A DNA stretch of 64,000 bases from Paenibacillus sp. YN15 (GTDB taxonomy: Bacteria > Bacillota > Bacilli > Paenibacillales > NBRC-103111), in contig NZ_QMFA01000031.1 in the NCBI RefSeq assembly GCF_003285005.1, forward strand, positions 1 to 64,000, read 5' to 3'. Of this stretch, positions 43,813-53,119 are shown one piece after another (within the stretch, counting starts at the first letter, position 1; each line of letters opens with the position of its first letter). The notes under the pieces are model-generated. The model had not been told where the DNA came from and searched no databases. It was given only the letters and a program-made list of their open reading frames with translations. Both the position numbers and the translations under genes were made by a program.

Positions 43813-46800
43813 TTAGTTGCTGCTCCAAGCTATAAAGCGCGCGAGAATGGCGGATACTTCGGCCCGGAAGACTACACTGGCAGGCTCAAGAAGGTTCCCT
43901 GGTTTGCCGTTCAGAATACCCGTTTGCACGGCCCAATCCATGGCTCCGCTGGCCCAGACGGAAATTTCGCCGCTGTCCGCAAAGCTCTTGCTAGTGTTGC
44001 CCGCGGCAGGCTGTCCGGCGTACCGGTGCAGGATCGTAATCAGTTGCTCCCGGGTAATGGCCGCTTCAGGGGCACTGCCGTCGCTGATTCCGGAGTCGAT
44101 GGCCCAGTCCTGCGCTTTGCTGTACCAGGATGCTCCGCCCCCGGTCTCCACGCCGTGGAAGCGGGCCAGCACCGTGTAGAGCATGGCGCGGCTCAACGCT
44201 TCATCCGGGGCGAAGATTCCTTCACCCGTTCCAAGGAATAGCTCGCGGCTGGCGGTGAAGGCAATTGCTTCCGCAGCCCAATGGCTGGCGGGCACATCCT
44301 GGAACACAATCTTATTATCCATCAGCTTCACCGTCATATCGCTTTTGGCTGTGAAGCTCAATCCGTTCTCCGTCCGTACAGCAGTTTTGATCACTTCCCT
44401 GGTTCCGTCCTTATGAACCATAACAACCACTGTAGAAGCGGAGGCGGCCTTGACGGGAATCGTAATCTTCGCCTGTGCCATTCCTTCCGGCAGATGGATG
44501 TTGGCCGTTATCTCCCCAAGGGAAGTGGTGCTGGTCTCCACCTTGACTCCCTTCGTATCGGTGACCACAGAATGGCTGCTTCCATCAGGCTTGGTCACAG
44601 TTTCCTGTTTGCTTCCGTTGGCCCCCGTGATCGTGGTGGTTACGGTGCCATCCCGTTCAGTCTTCACGACTTCACGGTCGCCGTTAGGCCAATTGGTAGT
44701 TTCGGTCACCGTTCCGGTGGTCTGGTCGGTGACAGTAGTGGTGGTGCTGCCGTCCTCGTTCTTGATTGTAGTGGCAGGCGCGGTGGGAACGGTGGGATTG
44801 CCACCGCCACTCTGGTCATCTCCGTCGCTTTCATTACTGTCGTCAGATTCATATACACCCACAGTCACAACACAAGACGCTGTGTAACTGCCGTCTGCCG
44901 TAGTCGCCGTAATCACAGCGGTACCGGCGGCGCGGGCACTCACAAGACCGTTTTCGTTTACAGTCGCTACAGCCGGATTTGAGGTGCTCCATACCACCGT
45001 CTTGTCAGACGCATCGGCAGGCTCCACATTTGCGGTAAGCTGGAGAGTGGAATCTCCATAGTTGGTATACAGTTGGACGCCGGTCTTATTCAGGCTCACA
45101 CCGGTGACAGGAACCGGTGTGCCAGGATCGCTGTACACACTTACGGTCACGGTGCAGGTATCGGAATAACCGCCATCAACAGTGGTTACTTTGATTACGG
45201 CCGTGCCTGCGGAGTGAGCGGTTACAAGACCGTCGTATACGGAAGCGACAACGGAATTGGAGGTAGCCCATGTTACCGCCTTGTTGATGGCGTCAGCGGG
45301 CTCGATCCATGCCGTAAGCTGAACAGCAGGGCTTCCATAGTTGGTATACAGTTGGGCGCTGGTTTTGTCCAGGCTTACGCCCGTGACATTGCCCGGCAGA
45401 CTAAAACGCAGGATGTTCAGCTCCATATGGGGACTGGCTTTATGGGTATCGGTCTCCCGGTATCGGACCCAATATGCCCCCGGAGCCAGATTTGCAATGG
45501 TATCCCCTTCTGCGCTTGACCATGTGCTCCCATTGTCCGAAGACCATTCCATGGAGGCAGCTACGCCAAGGATACGCCCATCATTGGCGCCTGCCGCTGT
45601 TTCATTGATTGTACCAAGTCCCTCGGGCGCGGCCTGTTCGGCTTTTTCCTGTCCTCCTGCAACCATAACCTTGATATTATCGAAGTCCACTTGCCCGTTG
45701 GCGAAGTTGTCGATGCCGAAGACATGGCCCGTTAGAACGGTACTGCCCGCCGTTCGGAAGGCAAAGTTTTCCGCGATAGCCTTGTTATCCATATAGACGC
45801 TGTAGGCTTGCGCATCCATATCGGCAATGATTTTGAAATGATGCCAGGTGTCATAGCTGAAGGGCTGCACATTTTTCCTGACGGATGCCTCAGCCACTTT
45901 AATCCATGGATCATTGCCAACATTCTCAAAAGCTACGGTCATGGCGAAGGCGCCTGTCTGGTTTTTCGGCTGGAAGGCATTTGCGTACTGAAGTCCCGCT
46001 TTAAACCGTGCGGAATACTCGACAACGACTCTTTGGTCGCCGGTTGCGGATACCTGGCCTATATACGGAAGGAACATATTGGCATATCCCCTCCCGGTTC
46101 CGGTGGTAAGCCGCAAAAACTTATTCCCGGCTTCCTCCGCAATCTGCGCCGCGCCGCCGCTCTGGATTTTGGTGGCTTCAATTCCAAAGGGCAGCTTGCC
46201 CGTTATGTCATTCTCGAAATCCCGGTGCGCGTTATACGTGACACCATTCTCTGTCAGCTGGAGTGAGGCAGTCAGTGCGGCCTCCGCCTGAGCAAGCGCA
46301 TTCCGCGCCTGGTTAAACTGCTCTTCCGTCATATTTCCGTCTGCGGACAATTCCTCCGCATGGACCAGCGCAGCCAAGAGGGCATTATACGCGGACAGAC
46401 TATAGCTGCCCACCCCTTCGCCCAAGGGGATTGAAAGCTCCGTCGTCCTGCTGCGGACTTCATCCACTATTTCATCAAGACCCCACCCCGGGATAACCTC
46501 TACGGCAGCGGCGGCATTGATCTCAAGACCCTTCAGTTTGCCGGGCACCTGAACAATGCCGGGCGAATTGAACGTCAGTCCTTCCAGATTCCAGCTAACC
46601 TCAGCAACTCCGGTATTCCCATCCGCATAGACCACCGGAGCATACAGGGGCAGCTTCGGTGTCTGACCGGAAGGCGACTTCAGCTCCACTGGATGAACCT
46701 GAGTAATCCCGGACGCCTTAGGCGCCGGTTCCGCCGTCATACCGGCGTGAATGGCATTGGCAATCCATGTGTAGCCGGCGGCATTGCCGTGTACATAATC

Positions 46801-49800
46801 CGGGAACTGCTCCAGTGTGGCATTCTTCGTTGCATCATGTACGTCAATAAAACCACTGTCGGCAATGAGAGCGATCTGCTTCTGGAGCGGAACAATCTCG
46901 TTATGCAGCACATCGGCCTGGATGCCATACCGGTTGGCCCCGGGTACGACGGTAGGCGAGGTAGCCAGGTACACAACGGGATGGGAGTCCAAATCACGGT
47001 AGCTCTTGATGAGCTCCAGCGCATTATCCACATACTCCGCTTTGTACGGCTCCCAGTTCAGCGCCTTGGAGTCATTGGTTCCCAGCATAATGATAACAAC
47101 ATCGGGCTGGAAGGCCTTGCTCTCCGTGTATTTTCCCTGGTGCACATAGCCCTTTTGGGCGCCGCCGGTATCGGTTCCCTTATCCAGCATGGAGGCGCCG
47201 CTTACGCCAAAGTTCCCCACCTCATAATTTGCCCCCAACAGGCTTTGCAGCTTGGCGGGATATTTATCCTCAGGCTTGATGGGACCTGCCGAGTCAGAGC
47301 CAAAGGTAATGCTGTCGCCGACAGCAGCAACCTTGATCCTTGGCATATCCGGCTTGGTTGGATCTATGATGCTAACCTTAAAGTCATCAAAGTCGATGGA
47401 GCCGTTGGGCATGTTATCGATTCCGAAACGCTGGCCAGTCAGCTTGGTGCCGCCTGTGTGGCGGAAGCTGAAGTCGGTGGCTACCGGTACAGGATCATTG
47501 TCCATATAGACGGTATACGTCCGGGCATCCCAGTTGGCCACCATCTTGAAGGTGTGCCATTGATTGTAATCGAAGGATTTGACGCTGACCTTATCCGCAT
47601 TGGATGTGCCCTTATGCACTTTAATCTGGTGTACGCCACTTGCATTTTCAAAGGCAGTAACCATGGAATAATTGCCTGTACCGCTGTCGTTTCTCACCAT
47701 GGCGCCGTTGGCATATTGGAAGCTCCCGTTGAATCTGGCGCGGTATTCGACGACGATCCGCTGATTTCCGGCGGCCTTTACCTCCCCTGCATACGGCAGG
47801 AACAGATCGGATTTGCCTGAAGTAGAGGTGGTAGTCAGACGCAGGAAGCGGTTCCCGTCCTCCTCTTGCACAGAGGCCGCAGCGCCGTTGGTCATTCCTT
47901 CAATGTTAAAGCCATAAGGAAACTTGCCCACCTCATCACCGGAAAAATCCCTGTACGCGTTATAGGCTTTGCCGTCCCGTTCAAGGACAAGAGCGTCGGG
48001 CAGAGCGGCTTCGGCGGCAGTAATGGCATTCAGGGCTTCGTCGGCTTGCTGCTCTGTAGCCGTACCGCTTTTGGCCAAGGCATCCGCTGCATTCAGCGCA
48101 CTCATCAAGGAGTCATAGGCGGACTGACGGTAATGGCCAAGAGCATCACCCAATGGATAAGAGATCCCGGACATCGCGGCGCGCTTTGCGTTCACCGCTG
48201 CCTGGAGCCTCTGTCCTACCGTACTCTCCGTCCGGAGAGAGGGATTCCAGATTGCGTCGGTTGGGGTTTCGCTGCTCTTCGTCAGGTAGATGCGGTCGAC
48301 ATACAGACCGTCCTCGCGCATCCACAGGTTGAAGGAATGCTCTCCGGCTGTGGCGACGCTAACCTTGCCCACGTTTTTCCAATGCCATTTCTCATCCAAA
48401 TTATTGCTGAAGAAAACATCTGTCGAGAAGTTTCCAAGACTGCCATCCAAACCGCCGCGAATGGAGTCGGAAGCGTTGTCCACATACCGCCAGCGCAGCC
48501 AGACATTATACGTACCCGTATTGCCAAAATTGATTTTGTACGTCAATTCCGGACTATACACAGGGAATTCGGCATTCTCCGACCACTGTCCGCCCAGATC
48601 GGGAAGACGCATGGCCATGCCGGTGTCCGATTGGGTGAGGCGCCAGCCATTGGGAATCTTTCCTGGTACCTGGGCAGCCTTATCCCGCTTGGAAACGGTG
48701 TACGCCTTCATATCAGCCGTAATCTGGCTTTCCGATTCCAGCACATGCTCCATGGCGTACTCGGCCTCAAGGCTTACCTTTCCATCCGCTTCAACAAAAG
48801 CGCCTTTCCCCCAGCCGGCCGGGATGTTTTTCGGTTCAGCCGCCTTTGAGGTCCAAGGCAGAGGCTCGGTGCCGGGGCTAAACTCTGTATTGTATTCATG
48901 ATGGTAGCTCTCGTCAGGGCCAAGCTCGCTGGGAACCACGCCCTCCGGACCGGTGTACAGCACCATCTTGTCAATCATGATGAAGCTGTCCACCATCCAT
49001 AGCTTAACGGTGTGCTTTCCGGCTGACAGAGCGGGCAGAGTCACCACATGCTTCTCAATCATGTGGAAGAGATTGCTCACCCAGATGGTGCCTTGTCCCT
49101 CGTCGGCCGCAGCGGATTCCACTACAATCGGGACTCCGTCGTCCACCGATACGGCAAAACGCACCTTTCCCTTAGAGTTCAGCGTGGGAATCCGGTATAC
49201 CTCCAACGGGAACTGGCCGGAGGAGGTCAGGTTGATGTCATACTCCAGGCTGGGGGCAGCCGCAGTAATCGCACTCTCCTCCACAGCTCCCAGATCGGGC
49301 GCATAAGCGCGTACTACATCATGGCCAAAAGCGCGGCCCGCGTCATGAATGATTTGCCAGGTCTTATCCCCGTTGGTGTTCAAGCGGCTGTAATGCTCGG
49401 CTTCCATGGAAACATAGCCGTCAGCCTCCGCGTAGCCGGTGATTGCGGATAAGGCGGCTGCGGGACTCTCAATTGCTGCCTGAATGGTCTTGGTTGCGCC
49501 GGTGGCAGTATCGGTAATTGTAATCGCTGCAGTAGCGCCTTTGTGGGCTTCCATCTGATCAATCGCAACCCAGAGGCGGGTCTCGTCATGGACAGTTCCG
49601 GATGCGGAGGAAAGCTGCACCCATGGCTCATTGGCACTGGCAGTCCAACTGACACTGCCCGCTCCCTTATTGAAGACATCGATGAATTTACCGTCCTGGT
49701 TGTAAGGGGAGAAGACCAGCCTGGAGTTCTCCTGAGGTGCCGTCTCGCCCTGCACAACCACGCCCATGGACGGTTCTCCCAGCACCAGCGCCGGCGTGCC

Positions 49801-51864
49801 GGGGGGAAGCTGGTTAATGACGGGAGGCGCCGCATTCTCCGGATCAATGAATCCCTTCCACTTGCCGTCTGCCATCGTGCTGTAACGCTCAATTTCCGCT
49901 TTCTTCGCCAAGTCGGCTTCCTGCGAAAGCCTGAGCATCGCGTCGGCGGAGGCCATCCTGCCCTGATCGAAGGCCAGATTGCTTTTATCCGCATAATAGT
50001 AAGCCTTATTGACATAGTACGCCCAGTTAATTTTCGATTGCACCAGTTCATAGAAGGCCAGCTTCTGCTCCTCGGGCAGCGCATTATAGATAGCCGCAGT
50101 GCGGTCGAACAAATCCTGATACACGGCCACCCGCTTGGAGCTCTCATCTCCATAATGAGTCTGGTTAAACAGGCCATCCTTCATATGCTCAAGCTTGCGG
50201 ACAATAGTATGCTGGTAGAAGGCAGTGAGAATGTCAGCTGCCTCGTCGCTATACTGGCTGCCAAAGTGCTCCCCAATCCAGTCCTTCAAAAATTGATCCG
50301 CCTGATTCTTGTACCTCTCTACGTCCCATCCGTAACGGATAAAGAAGGTCATCTCGGCTTCCTGCGGCTTGATATCGCCCACATTCAGAATCCAGGACTT
50401 CCGGATATTATGCTCCCAGGACTTGCTGAGCTCCTCCCCCATCAAGGCAAGGGGAATTGAGCTGAGCCACAAATAGCTTTGGTCCACCGGAGCCCAGTAG
50501 GAAACGTGGTAGTATAACCCGTGTCCACCCTCACGCGCCCGTTCTGCAGCGTCAGGCATCCTCCGCATCATGCCGTGATTATCATCGCACCATATCACCG
50601 TCACATTTTCCGGCAGATCAAAGGTCGGGTTATTATAGATCGGCAGGACTTCCTTGTACGGAATAAGCGCCTGGAAGGACTTTGCATATTTGTCCTGATC
50701 CAGCACTTCCTTAAGCAGCTGCTGCTGATCCCGGATAATCTCATTCATAAGACCGGCTTTCCGGTCCTCCAGATTATTGCCCAGGTGCTGGTATTCATCG
50801 GACATGAGATTCTCCGCATTGAAGGCCTCGTCATGCAGCCCCCGCATACCCAGTGTCCATTGAGCGTCGGTGTTTTTATGGCGTTCAATGTTTTCACGCC
50901 AATATTGGAGCAATGCTTCCTTGCTTACTGTATAGTCATATTTGATATCGTTGGCGTTAAGGCCATTCTTTTGGGCATAGTCGCTTTTCCACCTATCCCA
51001 CTCGTGGACGTTGGTCCGCAGGAGCATATCGGGGTGGCTGGAGCCCAGCACGATGCCGTATTCCTGCACCAAATCGATATTACCCGGCACATTGTTAATC
51101 GAATTGACGTGCATGGCGGCCCAGATGTAGTTGCCCTTCAGCCGCAAAATAAGCTCGAAGATTTTGGCATACGTTTTCGGTCCCATGGTGTCGGGGTCTT
51201 TAAACACTTCGGTTGCCCAGCGGCTAAGCTTCTCCTCATCATTGAGGAAAACTCCGCGGTACTGCACATCGGGCATGTCAATGATTGACGTATTGGCCGT
51301 TACATAGACTGCATTCTTGGTTTGGATCGCTGCGTCGGCGAAAAAATACCATGGGCTTACGCCCATCCGTTCCGATATCTCGTATACGCCAAAAACAGCG
51401 CCGCGGGAATCCGAGCCTGCTATAACCAGGGTATTTTCATCCACCACCTTGATTAGATAGGCTTCCCATTTATCTTTGATAGCGCTTACTTCGCTGGCAG
51501 CAATTTTCCCCTCGTCAACCAGCGTCTTGATTTGGCCGCTTCCATCCAACGTACCCACGATCACTACAGGACCTGCGGGAAGGACAGCGGCACTGCTCAC
51601 ATTGGCGTCCAGATCGGCGACCCGTTTGATATCCTCCTTGAAGTCGTTCACCACTCGTCTGACCGGAGCATTCTCCCCGGCGTCAACCCAGATGGTTGCT
51701 GCAGTCCCGTTGGCCGCCAATGGAAAATCTCCGGGGTTGCCCGCTTCCGCCATAAATCCGCCGTTCTCTGTGGGAGGATTGTCTGCTGCATATACAGGCG
51801 TCATGCCGGCAAAAAGCGTCATCGTGATCAATACTGCAATCATACGTCTTATACTTCTAAACAC
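43813..51864 (-). CDS. Secreted GH115 glucuronidase + SGNH esterase + SLH multidomain protein
   Basis: 2683 residues. Signal peptide 1-27. About 35-700 is a GH115 (xylan alpha-1,2-glucuronidase) catalytic region: GVFLNDEEKLSRW, LGMRGLHDEAF, WCDDNHGMMRRMP and the YYHVSYWAPVDQSYLW loop. About 705-970 is the GH115 C-terminal part. About 1020-1215 is a CBM-like beta-sandwich. About 1220-1295 is a FIVAR-like helical module and about 1315-1500 a laminin-G-like module. About 1510-1710 is an SGNH hydrolase with VGDSITFG, FGVSGASM, LGTND and DYVHGNAAG (blocks I, II, III, V). A second FIVAR/LamG pair runs about 1775-2080, two Big_2 domains about 2160-2340, then a linker and three SLH repeats (about 2515-2682). 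GTG start after GGGGTGG. Likely removes glucuronosyl and acetyl side chains from xylan at the cell surface; that is inference. Confidence 0.9.
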   Translation of the reverse strand: MFRSIRRMIAVLITMTLFAGMTPVYAADNPPTENGGFMAEAGNPGDFPLAANGTAATIWVDAGENAPVRRVVNDFKEDIKRVADLDANVSSAAVLPAGPVVIVGTLDGSGQIKTLVDEGKIAASEVSAIKDKWEAYLIKVVDENTLVIAGSDSRGAVFGVYEISERMGVSPWYFFADAAIQTKNAVYVTANTSIIDMPDVQYRGVFLNDEEKLSRWATEVFKDPDTMGPKTYAKIFELILRLKGNYIWAAMHVNSINNVPGNIDLVQEYGIVLGSSHPDMLLRTNVHEWDRWKSDYAQKNGLNANDIKYDYTVSKEALLQYWRENIERHKNTDAQWTLGMRGLHDEAFNAENLMSDEYQHLGNNLEDRKAGLMNEIIRDQQQLLKEVLDQDKYAKSFQALIPYKEVLPIYNNPTFDLPENVTVIWCDDNHGMMRRMPDAAERAREGGHGLYYHVSYWAPVDQSYLWLSSIPLALMGEELSKSWEHNIRKSWILNVGDIKPQEAEMTFFIRYGWDVERYKNQADQFLKDWIGEHFGSQYSDEAADILTAFYQHTIVRKLEHMKDGLFNQTHYGDESSKRVAVYQDLFDRTAAIYNALPEEQKLAFYELVQSKINWAYYVNKAYYYADKSNLAFDQGRMASADAMLRLSQEADLAKKAEIERYSTMADGKWKGFIDPENAAPPVINQLPPGTPALVLGEPSMGVVVQGETAPQENSRLVFSPYNQDGKFIDVFNKGAGSVSWTASANEPWVQLSSASGTVHDETRLWVAIDQMEAHKGATAAITITDTATGATKTIQAAIESPAAALSAITGYAEADGYVSMEAEHYSRLNTNGDKTWQIIHDAGRAFGHDVVRAYAPDLGAVEESAITAAAPSLEYDINLTSSGQFPLEVYRIPTLNSKGKVRFAVSVDDGVPIVVESAAADEGQGTIWVSNLFHMIEKHVVTLPALSAGKHTVKLWMVDSFIMIDKMVLYTGPEGVVPSELGPDESYHHEYNTEFSPGTEPLPWTSKAAEPKNIPAGWGKGAFVEADGKVSLEAEYAMEHVLESESQITADMKAYTVSKRDKAAQVPGKIPNGWRLTQSDTGMAMRLPDLGGQWSENAEFPVYSPELTYKINFGNTGTYNVWLRWRYVDNASDSIRGGLDGSLGNFSTDVFFSNNLDEKWHWKNVGKVSVATAGEHSFNLWMREDGLYVDRIYLTKSSETPTDAIWNPSLRTESTVGQRLQAAVNAKRAAMSGISYPLGDALGHYRQSAYDSLMSALNAADALAKSGTATEQQADEALNAITAAEAALPDALVLERDGKAYNAYRDFSGDEVGKFPYGFNIEGMTNGAAASVQEEDGNRFLRLTTTSTSGKSDLFLPYAGEVKAAGNQRIVVEYRARFNGSFQYANGAMVRNDSGTGNYSMVTAFENASGVHQIKVHKGTSNADKVSVKSFDYNQWHTFKMVANWDARTYTVYMDNDPVPVATDFSFRHTGGTKLTGQRFGIDNMPNGSIDFDDFKVSIIDPTKPDMPRIKVAAVGDSITFGSDSAGPIKPEDKYPAKLQSLLGANYEVGNFGVSGASMLDKGTDTGGAQKGYVHQGKYTESKAFQPDVVIIMLGTNDSKALNWEPYKAEYVDNALELIKSYRDLDSHPVVYLATSPTVVPGANRYGIQADVLHNEIVPLQKQIALIADSGFIDVHDATKNATLEQFPDYVHGNAAGYTWIANAIHAGMTAEPAPKASGITQVHPVELKSPSGQTPKLPLYAPVVYADGNTGVAEVSWNLEGLTFNSPGIVQVPGKLKGLEINAAAAVEVIPGWGLDEIVDEVRSRTTELSIPLGEGVGSYSLSAYNALLAALVHAEELSADGNMTEEQFNQARNALAQAEAALTASLQLTENGVTYNAHRDFENDITGKLPFGIEATKIQSGGAAQIAEEAGNKFLRLTTGTGRGYANMFLPYIGQVSATGDQRVVVEYSARFKAGLQYANAFQPKNQTGAFAMTVAFENVGNDPWIKVAEASVRKNVQPFSYDTWHHFKIIADMDAQAYSVYMDNKAIAENFAFRTAGSTVLTGHVFGIDNFANGQVDFDNIKVMVAGGQEKAEQAAPEGLGTINETAAGANDGRILGVAASMEWSSDNGSTWSSAEGDTIANLAPGAYWVRYRETDTHKASPHMELNILRFSLPGNVTGVSLDKTSAQLYTNYGSPAVQLTAWIEPADAINKAVTWATSNSVVASVYDGLVTAHSAGTAVIKVTTVDGGYSDTCTVTVSVYSDPGTPVPVTGVSLNKTGVQLYTNYGDSTLQLTANVEPADASDKTVVWSTSNPAVATVNENGLVSARAAGTAVITATTADGSYTASCVVTVGVYESDDSNESDGDDQSGGGNPTVPTAPATTIKNEDGSTTTTVTDQTTGTVTETTNWPNGDREVVKTERDGTVTTTITGANGSKQETVTKPDGSSHSVVTDTKGVKVETSTTSLGEITANIHLPEGMAQAKITIPVKAASASTVVVMVHKDGTREVIKTAVRTENGLSFTAKSDMTVKLMDNKIVFQDVPASHWAAEAIAFTASRELFLGTGEGIFAPDEALSRAMLYTVLARFHGVETGGGASWYSKAQDWAIDSGISDGSAPEAAITREQLITILHRYAGQPAAGNTSKSFADSGEISVWASGAMDWAVQTGILNGKPGNLLEPASVVFRAEVSAILARFIAWSSN

Positions 51865-51886
51865 TTAAGTCCACCCCATTTCATAT

Positions 51887-51901
51887 TGATTGCGCTTACA
51901 T
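51887..51901 (-). promoter_or_regulatory. Exact cre site (CcpA operator) in the leader of the GH115 gene
   Basis: The 15-base minus-strand sequence ATGTAAGCGCAATCA fits the cre consensus WTGNAANCGNWNNCW at every position. It lies about 34-48 bases downstream of the -10, where bound CcpA would block elongation. Carbon catabolite repression of a hemicellulase gene is expected. Confidence 0.65.
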
Positions 51902-51934
51902 TTCGTCTTGTCCCCATTCTACCTTCTGAGGAAA

Positions 51935-51940
51935 ATTATA
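51935..51940 (-). promoter_or_regulatory. -10 element of the GH115 gene promoter
   Basis: TATAAT on the minus strand (51940-51935) in an AT-rich region. The -35 is poor at 17 bases (ACAATT), suggesting an activator may help. It lies 71 bases before the GTG. Confidence 0.5.
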
Positions 51941-51992
51941 AAAATGTACTATCTTAAATTGTTTTTGTAACCGTTTTAGAAAGAACTCCCAT

Positions 51993-52037
51993 AACGGCAA
52001 AAAAAGCGGCACAGAGCTTTCGCTCCATACCGCTTGC
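51993..52037 (-). terminator. Terminator of prsA
   Basis: On the minus strand AAGCGGTATGGAGC / GCTCTGTGCCGCTT arms with loop GAAA are followed by TTTTTTG. Confidence 0.88.
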
Positions 52038-52051
52038 TTGAAAAGCTGTTT

Positions 52052-53119
52052 TTACTTCGCCGCCGGACTGGCGCTGGCTGCTGCGCTTGCCGCGGGGCTG
52101 ACGCTTGCCGCAGGAGACGCCGAGGCGTCTGCGGACGCTGCAGGGGAGGCTTCCGCACTGGCTGCAGGAAGGGTGATGGTGAACTCCAGCTTGGGCAGCT
52201 CATTATCGACGAATTCGCCGATCATCTTGTCGGCAATTTCGGTCCGCAGGTCCTCCTTCACAGCGTCCATGGATTCAACCTCACGCTTGTCCACCCGAAG
52301 AATGTGGTAGCCGAAGGAGCTTTCGAAGGGCTGCCCGATCTGGCCTACAGGCTGGGTAATGGCCGCTTCCTTGAAGGCCGGGTCCCAGACGGCGGGGTTT
52401 TGGTTTTCATACTTGCCGCCGTTGTCCTTGGAGCCGGGGTCATCGGAATATTCCTTGGCCAGAGCCGCGAAGTCGCCTCCGCTCGCCAGCTTGGCCTTCA
52501 CTTCATTGATCCGGACCAGCGCTTCATCCTTGGTCCGCAGATCCTTGGTGGAGTCGTTGGGGTCCTTCAGCGAAACCAGAATATGAGCCACGGACGCCAG
52601 ATCGTAAACATGGGGATCTTCCTTCAGCTTGGCATCATAGCTGGCTTTGATTTCGTCGTCAGTCACCTTGCCGCTGGTATCCTTCAGCACGGTTGTGCTT
52701 AGAGTCACGTATTTTTCCAGATCCTTTTTGCTTACCTTCAGGGCATCCAGCTGTTTGTTGAAGGCGCCTTTTTCCTGGGAGTTATAGTAGTCCTCCATTT
52801 GCTTGATCTGATCCTTGGCTTCCTTCTCCGCTTCCTTCTTGGTGTCGTCGGAGGCTTTCCCGGCCATAATCTTCAAGGTGGCCAGCTGCTTCAGCAGATA
52901 CTCCTGCATTTCCGGACTGCCTGTCATATCCCCGTACTGGGAGAAGAAAATACTGTGGAACTGGGTCAGCTCCGTTTGGGTAATTTCTCCGCCTGTATAG
53001 GTAGCGACAACCGTCTTGTCGCCTTCCTTCTTGCCGCAGCCTGTTACGGCCAATGCCGCTCCCAGCACTACTGCCAAAGCCGCTTTGGGCAAGCGGGCGT
53101 TCTTACGAATTCGAAACAT
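52052..53119 (-). CDS. prsA: PrsA-type foldase lipoprotein (SurA-N plus parvulin)
   Basis: A 355-residue lipoprotein: the signal sequence ends in the lipobox LAVTGCG (C28). It has a SurA-N-like helical domain (about 45-175), a parvulin isomerase domain (about 178-285; ASVAHILVSLKDPND, GGDFAALAKEYSDDPGSK, FESSFGYHILRVDKRE), and an Ala/Ser/Pro repeat tail (about 300-355) that is likely a flexible spacer. It overlaps the mfd 3' end by 17 bases. Extracytoplasmic folding is the family role; its neighbour is the surface-protein island. Confidence 0.94.
   Translation of the reverse strand: MFRIRKNARLPKAALAVVLGAALAVTGCGKKEGDKTVVATYTGGEITQTELTQFHSIFFSQYGDMTGSPEMQEYLLKQLATLKIMAGKASDDTKKEAEKEAKDQIKQMEDYYNSQEKGAFNKQLDALKVSKKDLEKYVTLSTTVLKDTSGKVTDDEIKASYDAKLKEDPHVYDLASVAHILVSLKDPNDSTKDLRTKDEALVRINEVKAKLASGGDFAALAKEYSDDPGSKDNGGKYENQNPAVWDPAFKEAAITQPVGQIGQPFESSFGYHILRVDKREVESMDAVKEDLRTEIADKMIGEFVDNELPKLEFTITLPAASAEASPAASADASASPAASVSPAASAAASASPAAK

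Noticed and set aside
51532-51957. Plus-strand ORF of 141 codons antisense to the GH115 gene start
   Set aside because: Cys- and Arg-rich product without motifs, overlapping the signal-peptide region and promoter of a supported gene.
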